The translations under genes and the position numbers were made by a program. Below the pieces are notes generated by a model. The model did no database searches. It saw only the letters and a program-made list of their open reading frames with translations, and was not told where the DNA came from. A stretch of 64,000 bases of DNA from Artemia franciscana (Eukaryota > Arthropoda > Branchiopoda > Anostraca > Artemiidae), in NCBI RefSeq assembly GCF_032884065.1, contig NC_088875.1, forward strand, positions 43,385,291 to 43,449,290. Direction: 5' to 3'. Of the stretch, positions 33,546 to 44,877 are shown in pieces (position 1 is the first letter of the stretch; the number at the start of each line of letters is the position of its first letter).

Positions 33546-34242
33546 ACTGAGTTAGTTTTTGAAGTTTCTAGTCCTTATCTTACTTATGTAAAAATAAGCA
33601 ATTTACAAGCGACACTGTAATTCCTGGGAGAGTATCAGAGCATCTAGTTCTGCGTTTTGGGAAGTAGGACTTTTCCTCTTTGATTTAATATATTAGAGGT
33701 TTGCTATGTGAACATTTGTTGACAGCAAACTTTGCAATTATTCTACGCTTGCTGTGTCTAAATTGAACTACCAGTTAGGCAAAGTAGGTAATTAAGGATA
33801 TCTTAAAAGACCTGTATAGGTATTTGGATCTTCATTTTACCATTTACCCTAAAACTCCACTGTTCGCATTGTAACATGTAACAGTTCACATAAGTATACC
33901 TCTACTGTATACAACTCACAGCAAATACAACAAAACTGTACTGTTCACATTAATGTAACTGTTTACATCTACCTCTGCTGTATATCTCTGCTGCATAAAA
34001 CACAGAGTATTTGGTTCTCTTTTCTGTCTAATTTCAGGAATATGTTACCAGTTTTCAGGTGTGGTGTATCCCTAAAACAGGATGTGGGTACTTTCAGGAT
34101 TACTCCTGAAAATGGTAATATACCTGAAAACGGGGCTTAGGGACCTGTTTTGAGGAGTGCATTAGAGGTATTCTTATTTGAATGTTTGTTAACTGTTTAG
34201 AAAGGTGCTATTTTAGTGGACTTTTTGTGACAAAAGTAGGGT
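33546..34242. other. no gene recognised
   Basis: AT-rich, with repeated AACTGTTCACAT/AACTGTTTACATCTAC-like pieces at 33870-33980 that suggest a decayed short repeat. Sequence after 33600 may hold the lost 5' end of the hAT element. Confidence 0.4.
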
Positions 34243-37010
34243 ACCTACTTGTACTTGTACCTGTGGCGGGAGTCAGGCGTTTCCGCCTCGCCTGGCATCC
34301 AGGATCCTTGTGACCTCTTTGGACAAGGTCTTACGATCTGTTGCCAATTGATCTGCGAACAGGAGCCACTGAGCCGACTATCTATGTGCAAATTTCTTAA
34401 AGCCACCAATGGGATCCGGGTCAGACTTGATCTGGGTCCACCAGTTCTTCTTTTGCCCTCCTTGACGCCTCTTCGTAGAGTCATAGGGCTCAACTAGACG
34501 GACTTGACGGGAAAGGTATTCTGGTGGTCTTCGCAGGACGTGACCCAGCCATTCTAAGTAGCGCTTTTCAACGGTGGTAGCGACATCTCTTCTAATCTTG
34601 CAGAGTTGGCGAATATTGGAGTTAGATATACGATCTTGCCGGCGAATCCTAAGTATTAGGCGTAAGCATCCATGTTCAAAAGCAGCTAGTGCTCTCTCGT
34701 GTTGAAGCTACAAGGACCAAGTTTCGCATCCATAGAGTAGGGTGGCTCGGACCATAGCTGTATAGATTCGACTTTTAGTCAGTATGGAAATTTCTCGGTG
34801 GTTCCAAAGGGGCTTTCGAAGGGATACGAAAACAAACTGTGCCTTATGTATTCTTTACTGGATGTCTAAGTCCGAAGAGCCAAATCAGTGCAAAGTATGG
34901 AGCCTAGGTAGGTAAAACACAAACCTTTCTAGCTGAGTTAGATTCATGCTCAAAGATATTTGTGTCGGATGTTTCATGACCATAAATTTAATTTTTCTCT
35001 GCCATTACTTTAAGTCCAATGAGAGTTGACAATTCGACAATATCATCTAGTATCTTCTGAGCATGTTCAGGGTCAGAGAGGAGTCCAACATCATTAGCGT
35101 AATCCAAGTCGGTCAAGGACAGATTTTTCCAATTTGAGCACTGTTATGCTGCATTAGGGCATTTTCTAGCACCCAGTCTATATAGTAATAAAACAGGATT
35201 GGAGAAAGAACATAGCCTTGCTTTACTCCACTTTCAACAAGGAATTCTTCAGTTTCCTCGCCATAGATTCTTATCCTGCAGTAATATGCCTGAATTAGTT
35301 CAATAAATTTTACAGGCATGCCATCGATTTCTAGGATTTTCCAGAGTTTGTGACGAGTAACGGAGTTGAAGGCCCCGGTGCAGACAAGGAATATTAAAGC
35401 TAGAGGTAGGTTATACCTTTGGAACTATTGGATAATAAGTCGGGTGGTGAAAATATTATAAATACAGCCTCTGCCTGGTCTAAAGCTAGCTTGATTTTTG
35501 CGGGTATTTTTCTCCCGGGTAATGTTGATACGATTCAAGAGAATTATCCCAAATATTTTTACCACAATATCTACAAGACTTATTCCTCGGTAATTTCTAC
35601 ATTCAGTCTTGTCTCCTTTCTTTTAAAAGGGTAGTATAATTGAAGTTCTCCAGTCCTTTGGGAAGGAATTTGTTTTTCATGCGTCTTGAAGGATGCTATG
35701 TATCTGTTCAGCTGTTACTTCGGCAAATTTCTTGTATAGTTCAGGAGGAAGACCATCTTCACCCGGGGATTTATGGTTCTTTAGTGTTTTTTATTGTTTT
35801 GAAGATTTCGGCTATTTTAACATCCCAATTTAACATCATAGGGCTTTTTCTCTATAGATTGGGGAAGATCGTTAGAGGGGGATGAATGAGAGGGAATTAG
35901 CAATGATTGAAATGTTGTTTCCATCTAGTCATCTGATCCTTCTGGGAGGAATTGATTTTTCCTCGGTTGCCTTTGACAACTTCTGACACACTACTTTTTT
36001 CCCTGTAGTTTCTTTAAGAATCTGATAAAGCTTTTGGTTGTCATGAGCTCGGGCTGCTTTTTCAAGTGAGGTGGTGGCTTTTTCCCACATCTGTTGACGA
36101 TCAAGTCGCGACGAGCGTTTTATTTGCTTACGAAGGTCTTTGATTGCTTCTACAGGGCTGATCAAATTCCTCCTTAGCTCAACTAAGGAAAGAGTTTTGG
36201 CAGAGATCCAGTGTTGTCGTTTCGGTTTTGTGTTCCCTAGAAACTTCCCAGCTGTCGCTGACATAATTGTTTTGAATGATCCCCATTTATCCGGAAGGCT
36301 TAACGAAACACAATCTAGTTCATCAAAGCGGTTAGTCAGTTGTAAGCCAAGGGCATGTTTGACAGTTTCATCTTTGAGTTTACTGCTACCAATGCAAGGA
36401 ATTTTTTTACTCTTTTTGTGTGTTACAAGACGAAGGAGAATTTTTGCAATGATCTGTTTATGATCTGACCTAGATTTCGATCCAGTATCTGCTCCCTTAT
36501 AAGAACATGAATCTTGAACAGAGCTTTTCCATCGTTGGTGGATGAGTACGTAGTCAATTTTGGCTTTGGTAACGCCATCGATGGATTACCAAGTTGGTAG
36601 GTGGCTTGGTTTATCCTGGAAAAGAGTAGGCTATTGGAAGTAGTCAGTTGATTCATCAGAGCATAATTCACTAGCCTTTCACCATTTTCAAAACGTTGAC
36701 CTAATCCAAAATTACCAAGCACTTTGCTAGTGGCTTGGTCCTTAGGTTCCACTCTAGCATTGAAGTCTTCAGCTATAATTAGGTAGTCTCTTGCGGCTAT
36801 AGATGAAGTCATGGTCTGTAGTTCCGTGTAAAAATCACTTTACGTCTCGTCTAGGCCATCACGCGTAGGAGCATAGGCTGACAATAGAGATATATTAGCT
36901 GGGCTGCCCTTGAGTCTAATCTTGGCTAGGTGGGGGGAAATTGGTTTCCATCCTAAAAGAGCATTTCTGGCTCTTTTGAAGATTAAGATGTGATTCTCCT
37001 GTATTTAAGC
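34243..37010 (-). mobile_element. LINE family B, endonuclease + reverse transcriptase, 5'-truncated and inactive
   Basis: Minus-strand non-LTR retrotransposon. The 5' side (about 36990-36430) is the end of an AP-like endonuclease: I-S-L-L-S-A-Y-A-P-T, A-E-D-F-N-A-R-V, then N-Q-A-T-Y and T-K-A-K-I-D-Y in changing frames. A basic linker (36264-35930) follows. The RT has R-G-I-S-L-V-D near 35590, F-R-P-G-R-G-C near 35480, G-A-F-N-S near 35370, and G-V-K-Q-G-Y-V-L-S-P-I-L near 35200-35235. Its catalytic box is Y-A-N-D (35090-35101) in place of YADD. After the RT come LLYGCETW-like sequence near 34740 and E-W-L-G-H-V-L-R-R near 34540, then G-G-P-R near 34440. It ends in a short ACAAGT microsatellite-like tail (34243-34260). 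No RNase H. Dead through frameshifts and the lost catalytic Asp. Confidence 0.88.
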
Positions 37011-37689
37011 TTTGATTTGACGCCAAAAGCATTTGAGGTCTAAGCATTTTAAATCTTTTTTAGAAAGCAATATTTTACAGAAGAAAATCCCTGTGTTCAA
37101 CTGTTGACTTTAGGGTTCTGTCCATCTAGTAGCCAAATTGAAACTATGTACTTCAATGACATTTTATTAAATTGGGTGGTATTGAGCTGGTTTGGGTATA
37201 TGGGGAACCCTAGCAAGTGAGTTAATGGGAACGTGTGAATATGATCATCAAGGTTATAATCCAATAGACCTATTACTCTTGTAGAACGCTGAATTTTCCT
37301 CCTTAGTATCAGTAAATTTCTGTAGGCAAGTTCAGCTGCTTTTTTTTAAAATATAAATTTACATTATTAAATAGCTAAAAATAATTTTTGAATTATTAAA
37401 TAGCTAATTTAAATAATATTAAATTGCTAGGTTAGGGGTATATGGCCTTATAAAACACAAAATTTTGTTCTGAATGCAATGGTATTTTTAAAATATTTTT
37501 TAGAGATGTTTTACACATGTAAACCTGAAAAGGAATATTCACAGCAGTTCATGCTTCTATTACCAAAAAATTGCCGATTTGTGCCACTAGGTGTTAATGT
37601 GGCTGCCCTAACAAAGGTCAATTATAAGTTAGCCAAAGTACCTAAGGAGAACCCCTGAGAACCCTTGAAAAGACATTGTGGATCTTCAT
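37011..37689. other. no gene recognised
   Basis: AT-rich upstream flank of LINE B; nothing distinctive except T/A runs. Confidence 0.45.
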
Positions 37690-39655
37690 TCTACTATTTG
37701 GACAAAAACAAGAGCCAAGAGCTCATGTGGCACTTGTGATGAGGTCGGAGGAGCCAAGAGCTGAAAGCTTCTTCCCACCAGGTTCCATTACGATCCCTCC
37801 GCTCGAAGCGTTTTCCAAGATTTCTGGCTTCCCCCTCCAACTCCCCCGAATTTCACTGGATCCGGACGGATTTAAAATAAGAGCTCTGAGACACAAGGTC
37901 CTTCTAAATATCAAATTTCATTAAGATCCGATAACCCATTCATAAGTTAAAAATACCTCATTTTTTCTAATTTTTCTGAATTAACCGTCCTTCCACAGCC
38001 CCCCCCCCCAGAGGGTCAAATCGTGAAGCGACTATTTCTAATTTAGTCTGGTCGGGTCTCAGATACGCTTGCCAATTTTTAGTGATCGCTATATTGATCA
38101 TGTATCTAGCTTTGGATCTTCTTCATGTAAAAATTGGGATGGTCCGTGATTCAAACCTGAGACCACTCGTATCCTAAGCAAGAATCATACCCCAAGACCA
38201 CAAGCCATACTTAGGAAGGACAATAATTTGTTTTATCGACAGTCTGGTTCCTGATACGCCCGCCAACTTTCATCGTTCTAGCTTATCTGGAAGTGCCCAA
38301 ACTAGTAAATCCCCCCAACTCCCCCAAAGAGAGTGGATCTGGTGCGGTTATAATAATAACGTATCTAGGACTTATTCTTCCCACCAATTTTCCCCTTCCA
38401 ACTCCTCCAATGTCACGGGATCTGGTCGAGATTTAAAATAAGATCTTTGAGACAGGAGGTCCTTCTAAATATCAAATTTCATTAAGATATGATCACCCGT
38501 TCGTAAGTTAAAAATACATTATTTTTTTCTAATTTGTCCGAATTAACCCCCCTCCTCCATCTCCGCCAAAAGAGAGCCAATCCAATCTGGTTATGTCAAT
38601 CACGTATCTAGGACTTGTGCTTATTCTTCCCACCAAGCATCATCACGATTTTTCCACTCTAAGTGTTCTCTAAGATTTCAAGTTTCCTCCTCCAACTCTC
38701 CCCATTGTCACCGCATCCGGTCAGGATTTAAAACAAGAGCTCTCAAACACGAGGTTCTACTAAATAGTAAATTTCATTAAGATCCAATTGCCCGTTAGTA
38801 AGTTAAAAATACTTTTTTTTTTCTAATTTGTCTGAACTACTGAATTACGTGCCCCCCAACTTTCCCAAAGAGAGCGGATCCGGTCTGGTTATGTCAATAA
38901 CGTATCTCGGACATGTGCTTATTTTAGCCACCAAGTTTCATCCTGATCTGTCCACTCTAAGGCTATTCCAACATTTCTGGTCTCCCCCAAATCCTTCCAA
39001 TGACAGTGGATCTGGTCAGGATTTAAAATATGAGGTGTGAGTTAAGAGATCCTTCTAAATATCAAATTTCATTAAGATCCTATAACTGCTTCGTAGGTTA
39101 AAAATACCTCATTTTTTCTAATTTTTGCTAAGCTAACTCCCCCACCCCCCCAATTCTTCCAAAGAGAGCAGGTCCGTTTTGGTTTTGTCAATCACGTATC
39201 TAGGACTTGTGCTTATTTTTGCCACCAAGTTTCATCCCAATCCCTCCACTCTAAGTGTTTTCCAAGATTTTAGGCTTCCCCCTCCAACTCCTCCCAATGT
39301 CGTCAGATCTAATCGAGATTTTAAATAAGAGCTCTGAGACACAGTATCCTTCTAAATATGAAGTTTCATTAAGATCTGCTTATTTGTTCGTAAGTTAAAA
39401 ATACCTCATATTTTTCTAATTTTTCTGGAGTAACCGTCCCTCCACTCCCCCCCCCCCCCAATGGTCAAATTGGGAAAACGACTATTTCTAATTTAATATG
39501 GTTTGGTCCCTGATACGTCTGCCAAATTTCATCGTCCTAGCTTATCTGGAAGTGCCCAAACTAGCAAGACCGGACAGACAGACAGACCAACAGAATTTGT
39601 GATCGTTAAATGTTACTTGGTAAATATCAAGTGCCATAAAAACACTGTTCAAATC
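37690..39655 (+). repeat. ~298 bp period tandem array with GACAGACAGACAG end
   Basis: The anchor AAATTTCATTAAGATC, or a close variant, recurs at about 37913, 38471, 38769, 39063 and 39361, so spacing is near 295-300 except the first gap of 558, about twice the unit. Each unit holds CCCCTCCAACTC, a GGATCTGGTC/GGATCCGG piece, TTTAAAATAAGAGCTCTGAG, AAGTTAAAAATAC and TTTCTAATTT. End pieces TGATACG(T/C)C(T/C)GCCAA and TTATCTGGAAGTGCCCAAAC occur at 38253-38307 and 39513-39562. The array closes with CGGACAGACAGACAGACC (39573-39590) and AAATATCAAGTGCCATAAAA (39622-39641). Frames inside are not genes. Confidence 0.85.
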
Positions 39656-41542
39656 TAAGTAACTAAGCACCTAGATAGCCATAGTAAGCTTATCCCTAAT
39701 CTACAGGAGGGGTACCTGAACCCAGTTTTTACACTACCTCGATTTTTGCCGTGAAAAATGTTAAAATGAAATGTACAACATATCCTAACAGTCCAGAGGC
39801 AAAATATGACTTCTCTCAAAGTCATTTGCCCAAAGATATTCAGACTCTGTGCCTTTTCTCGATTTAGCAGATATTTTAAAAAGCTGTTTTTTGGCTTTTG
39901 ACTTTATCAACTCTTCGTTTTTCATCATTTTTAAGTGAAACAAGGTAAGATTAAAATAAAATAATCTTGCTTGAAAATAAAAATATGTTCCATTAAAAAC
40001 ATTGAAACTATATTTATTTATTCAATATATAAACGATTGAACTAGCTTCATTCAAGTATTTTTTGTCATATTTGTTAGTGCCTTTTTAAGCCAGATGGAT
40101 TATTCTGAAGGAAAGACTTCTTCAAAAATTTGTAATCTTGTCCAAGATTGGATACCCCTCATTTTCTCCTCAAAATGGGAGTTGCTGCTTATCCATACAG
40201 CTTTGGTAAACTGCATGCTGTTTACTTTTTTCCATTAAGTACGTACCAATTGGCTACATCACATATTCAATCAAGAAGCCAATTAAGTCCGGATTTTTTA
40301 ATTTAAGAATTAACGACGCTTCTTGACTACTAAGGTCCCTGCGTTGGAAAAAATTATAAAACTAGTCCCCATTCCAATTAAGTCCGGATACTCAGAATGT
40401 ATTCTTTTTTGAAATTTCCGCCTTTGGCCAATTTCTTCGCGTCTTTTAAATTTTAAATATGGTAGTGGCATCTGCATCCTGTATTCCACATTGTCTGCGT
40501 ATTGCTGCAACCGTTAGTAGTGCTACTCCCTTCCACTAATTTGCAGCTTTTCTGGAGGTAGAAGATTGAAATTTTACTTTTCTTTTATTACCATTTAAAA
40601 ATAAGACTAGATGACCAAAATGTGTTATTTCTGTTGAAAAATTTGTCATTTTCGTCGATTGTGTCATCTTTTCGACTGAATGTGTCATTGTGTCATGCAA
40701 CATCAAATTGTTTTATTTTGATACAATCAATTCAGTCTGGCTCAAATGGGCTAAATTTTCGGGCATTTTCATATCAGTTCCCTAATTCAAGTGGCGAAGT
40801 TCCCTCCTCCCCCCTTTGCAGGTCTTGTAATCTTAAAAATTAAACAAGTGACCATTGCCTATTTGAATGTAATATGCTGACGTCTGCACAGTATACCCTA
40901 CAATACAAAATGTTAGAATGCTTTAAACACCACAAAATATTACTATCAGCCAAGAGTCTAGCTGACCATACTTTCACACAGAGCACAGAGTTCAATGTAT
41001 ATTCTCTTATAATTCAAATTCTAGTATCTAATGATTTACTGCGATAAATCTGAGCAAATTCAAGATAAATATGGACACACCAACTCAGTAGCTCTGTCCA
41101 TCTCACAGAGTGAGTCAAAAGGAAAAGGGCTGAATAGTCTCGACTGAAAAGCCCGCGCCCGCTGAAAAAGAAGAAGGAGAATAAGACACAAAATTTATCC
41201 ATTTGGCAGCCCTGCTAAACTCAGTGGAGGAAGAAAACGGCATAATGTAAAATTTATTTTAAACTTCATAAATTCTATTATCAAACTTAATCGTGGAAAT
41301 CAGTACCAGCGGACGTTATAAAAAATGGATTTGTAATGAAACAGTAAGTTTGAGACGAATGTTTTAAACTTATTATATATTCAAAAACTAGACATATTTT
41401 TTTCATTTTCAACAGCTCAAAAATGCTTAAATATGTGACAGAAGTGATTATTATATTTGTAAAGAACACAAAAATAGGCATTGAGTGGCATGTTCACTTT
41501 ATTGGTAAGTGGATAGCCTAATATGAAAAACAAAAGAATTAC
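39656..41542. other. no gene recognised
   Basis: Holds a 66-codon minus frame (40310-40510) rich in Arg/Lys (K-F-K-R-R-E-E-I-G-Q-R-R-K) and a 73-codon plus frame (40622-40843), neither with a motif I know. 40630-40700 repeats TGTGTCATTTT-like words. Confidence 0.4.
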
Positions 41543-41923
41543 CTGATTAATCTTGTTAGCACTTAGGCCTAGTTTATAACATTCAACTGGGGATGATGAA
41601 TTACTTCCACTCCTGGTATCCTTAGTAGCAATGTTATTAGAGTTTTGTATTCTTCCATGAGGGAGAGGGAGCTTGTTATTGAAGCTCAATTTTGTGTCCC
41701 ACTTCTTTGAACAGTCTAAAAATTGTAATTCAACTGGGCATAAATTAGTGAATCTAGTGCCTCTTGGAATGGTTTCAGAATTGTTCAAGATATAATCTTC
41801 AGCAGTAAAGGCTTTATCAGCTTTGGTTCCCTGCATCTGTATATTGTTGGAATTATTGGCATTCTCCTTGAAGTTGGCTTGATATGTTAAACAATAGGTA
41901 GCAAAAATCAATGCATCTGGCAT
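41543..41923 (-). CDS. unidentified open exon candidate
   Basis: From ATG at 41923 the minus frame is open for 127 codons and meets an excellent 5' splice site, CAG|GTAATT, with the exon end at 41543. Reading through instead gives 168 codons to a stop at 41417. A TAA directly precedes the ATG, so this is the first possible start in frame. The product is polar and Asn/Ser/Lys-rich (N-S-N-N-I-Q, S-G-S-N-S-S-S) with two cysteines mid-way (L-C-P-V-E-L-Q-F-L-D-C) and no signal peptide, membrane segment or domain that I recognise. It is on the same strand as, and ~460 bases downstream of, LINE C. It may be a host exon, part of another element, or chance; composition is less biased than neighbouring frames. 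Confidence 0.35.
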
Positions 41924-42384
41924 TTAACTAATTGATTAAGTAATAAAATATTACACCAAAAAATTCTTTTTTTTAAGCAATGTAGCCTATGCAGACTAAT
42001 TTACTTTGAATTTAGAAATGTTTCAAAGTTGATTTTTTTGCCAATCAGAAAATAAAAATTTTCATAATGCCAGTTGATACCCATCTAGGGATTTGAAAAA
42101 ACAGGACAAATAAAACAGTTCTTAATTGAAAATATTCTCTTTGAGTAAAACACTCATGATTACATAATTAGTTGCCTGAAGAAGCTTCTATCCAGTTGGT
42201 TTTATCCAGAACTGCCATTTTATAAGTTATTTACAAGAAAATTAATTATCTGGGAAAGGCTAGGATAAAGTGACCAGTAGTTTTCCACTTTAACCACTGC
42301 ATAATTTTTGTCATTTAATCTACTATAACTACTCTATTATACCACCTAGAAACTTGATTTTTTCACAGTTAGAGTTGCCTATGT
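41924..42384. other. no feature recognised
   Basis: Gap between the exon candidate and the 3' tail of LINE C; AT-rich. Confidence 0.5.
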
Positions 42385-44530
42385 TTTCATTGTTGTTGTT
42401 GTTATGTTCTCCTCTGTGCTTTGTGCACGTTGAGAGCCTTATCTTTTGGTTGTCATTCACTTATTAGAAATAACAATTAAATAGCAGAACTATTAAACTT
42501 CTAATGCTCTACCAATGTTACTGAAGAACTGCACTAAGACGTAGGCAATCTCTACATTTTCAAGAACTGATTTAAATCCTCCAAGTACTAGCTGCATTGA
42601 AGGAGCTACATTCTTTTTGACAAAGAAGCCAAGTATATTTGAGCAATAACCATTGTAACTTGGGCAGTTAAAAACAATATGCTTTAAGTCTTCTTCCACA
42701 TCAACACAATTGGCACACAATAGGGATTCACCATATATTTCAGCTTTGTAAGTTCCATAGCCAGCATGGTTTGATCTTAAACTAAATAGTATTCTCCTTT
42801 GTTTTCTAGTTAAAGAGCTGTATCCATTAATTCCACCCTCTTGATCCACATAAGGTCTAAAATGCTGTTTATTCAGTCTTTGCACTATCTGCAACCTTTT
42901 TCATAATTTTATCTATTTTCCTTTGATTTTCTGAATGGTCCCATTCATCAAGCTTGATTCCTTGTGATGTTGCCTGCTTTGCTAACTTATCTGCTAATTC
43001 ATTGCCAGATATACTGGATTGTGATGGCATCCATTGAAGATGTATATAATTAGTTTTACTCACTTGTATATAAGCAAGATGACACTCCATTACTTAACTT
43101 TTGTTTGAAATAGATGGATTATAGTTTGCAACTGCTTGGATTGAGCTTTCAGAATAAATACATATGACTATTTTGTTGTTTCTAAAATTATTTGCTATAT
43201 ATTGAATTGTCTTAAGTAGGGCTATAACCTCCACTTGAAATATTGAGAAATATTCTGGTAGTTTAAATATTTGTGACACACTCAGTGAAGGTATGACAAA
43301 TGCTGCTCCTACCCCCCTACCCTTGTCAAACTTAGAACCATCTGTATAGATAACTAAAAAATCATGGTATATATCACTTAAAGTAGTTAGAAATGATATC
43401 TATGGTCTACCATTTATGGATATTGGATGGTCAGGTCATGAGAGATGCTTTGCACTATCCAGGGTTTTGGGCATGGCTTTGGAGGTTGGTGTAACATGTC
43501 ACAAATTTCTAGTGACTCATCATAGGTTTTTGGCAATTGCCAATAAGAATTCAAATATATTGGATTCATTCTTTAAATACTTGTTGTTGGCCATAGTAGG
43601 CCTTAAGAATAAGTGACTTGATTGGGTGTGTTGATTTTGCTGACCATAATCTCTTGCAGTAGTGTAGGTTTTTGATTTTACATCTGCATTCTAGGTCTTC
43701 TATTCTACTTCCTGAGATAAAAAATTTAACTGGTGTCATTCCTCTTGCCCCAAATGCAATTCTCAAAGCTGAGTTTTGCACTAGGTCCAAGCAACAGAGG
43801 GTCAGCCCTGGAGCAGAAAAATATATCTCAGATGCATATTCAATCTTTGATTGTATGTATTTCTTCTAGTATTCTAACAGAAAGTCAGGTTTTAAACCCA
43901 AGTTGGGGCCATCATTATTTTCTTAATACTTAATGTCCTTATACATGATGATGATATATTATCCATATGTGGTTTCCAAGACAATCTGCTGGTGAATGTA
44001 CAACCCAAAATCTTGTCTTGATTAGTATAGTTTATCTCTTGGCCACAGAGATAGAATTTTGGCAGTTGGTCTATTATTCTTCTTGTAAAGACAATGGTTC
44101 TAGTCTTGTTTACAGAGAAACTCAGATATAGGTTACCAGCCCAGTGTTCTAGCTGCTTCTCAGAATGTCTTTTACTTCTTTTAAGGTGGTCCCCAGGGCC
44201 CAAATATTATTGTCATCTGCAAAGATAGCTCCAGAGTCTCCACATTCTTCAATTGGTATGTCATATTCACTGATATTATACAATAGTGGTCCCAAAGCTG
44301 AACCTTGAGACACACCTCTCTTCCCTATGACAGTTCCTTATGAGGTAGAGTTGCCAACTCTTACAGTTACTTCCCTATCTATCAGCTAGTTGCTTATGAC
44401 CTTCAGCATCCTTCCTCTGATTTTTGCTTGCAGTAGCCCTGATATAATTTGATGATGGACTATACTATTAAAGGCACCTTTTACATCCAATAAAATTGCA
44501 ATCATATACATTTTATTTTGCCAAGCATAT
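42385..44530 (-). mobile_element. LINE family C, 3' part: RT motifs A-C, thumb, RNase H, tail
   Basis: Second half of an RNase H-carrying LINE (I-group-like), interrupted upstream by a DNA element. From the junction it reads A-W-Q-N-K-M-Y, then L-D-V-K-G-A-F-N-S (motif A, about 44465-44497), G-V-S-Q-G-S-A-L-G-P-L-L-Y-N (motif B, about 44276-44320) and an intact F-A-D-D catalytic box (44212-44223). A thumb/connection region spans 44200-43560. RNase H follows with D-G-S-K near 43334-43342, the Glu of Q-V-E-V-I-A-L near 43230, Y-S-E-S (usual YSDS) near 43165, and P-S-Q-S-S-I-S-G-N-E-L-A-D-K-L near 42960-43030. A C-terminal C-x2-C-(8)-H-x4-C finger lies near 42665-42720. The tail near 42385-42410 is an (AAC)-type run. 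Several frameshifts and stops are present. Confidence 0.88.
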
Positions 44531-44561
44531 TGTCGCTGTTATGCCTAAAGGTTGTAACTGA
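44531..44561 (+). repeat. left terminal inverted repeat
   Basis: 31 bases starting TGTCGCTGTTATGCC. Differences from the right TIR fall at base 1, 12 and 21-23. The conserved core GCCTAAAG is flanked by GTTA and TAACTGA and may be a transposase contact. Confidence 0.85.
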
Positions 44562-44877
44562 CATTTATACACTTCTGAGATATTCGAAAAAAGACTGTTA
44601 CTAAGCTGTTTGAAAAGGAGAATCAGCAGGGAAATGTAATGTTCAGTCAAACTTTGAGTATGTAAGATGTGGGCTTTCCGCTGGTTAACAGAGGTTTTTG
44701 CTAAGTTAAACTGATTGGCCTACAAGGTAGATACAACATCTACTTGTAACAGAAATTTTAGCCTGGTGTCAGATAAGAGTTTTAATACAAACATATAAAT
44801 TGCAAAAGGATTCAAGTTTATTCTTTTGTTATTCAGCTAAAAGAATACAAGGAACTCGAATTAGAATGGATACACAC

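Noticed and set aside
37690..39655. Regular spaced direct repeats suggesting a CRISPR array
   Set aside because: Units are ~298 bp, diverged throughout, and lie in eukaryotic repeat DNA; no short identical repeats with unique spacers and no cas genes.
40310..40510. Arg/Lys-rich 66-codon minus frame as a possible nucleic-acid-binding peptide
   Set aside because: No motif, start context or conservation evidence; length is expected by chance.
41417..41542. Read-through extension of the 127-codon frame to 168 codons
   Set aside because: Composition turns to Phe/Asn/Tyr-rich after the strong donor at 41543, so the extension looks like intron; the shorter exon is preferred.
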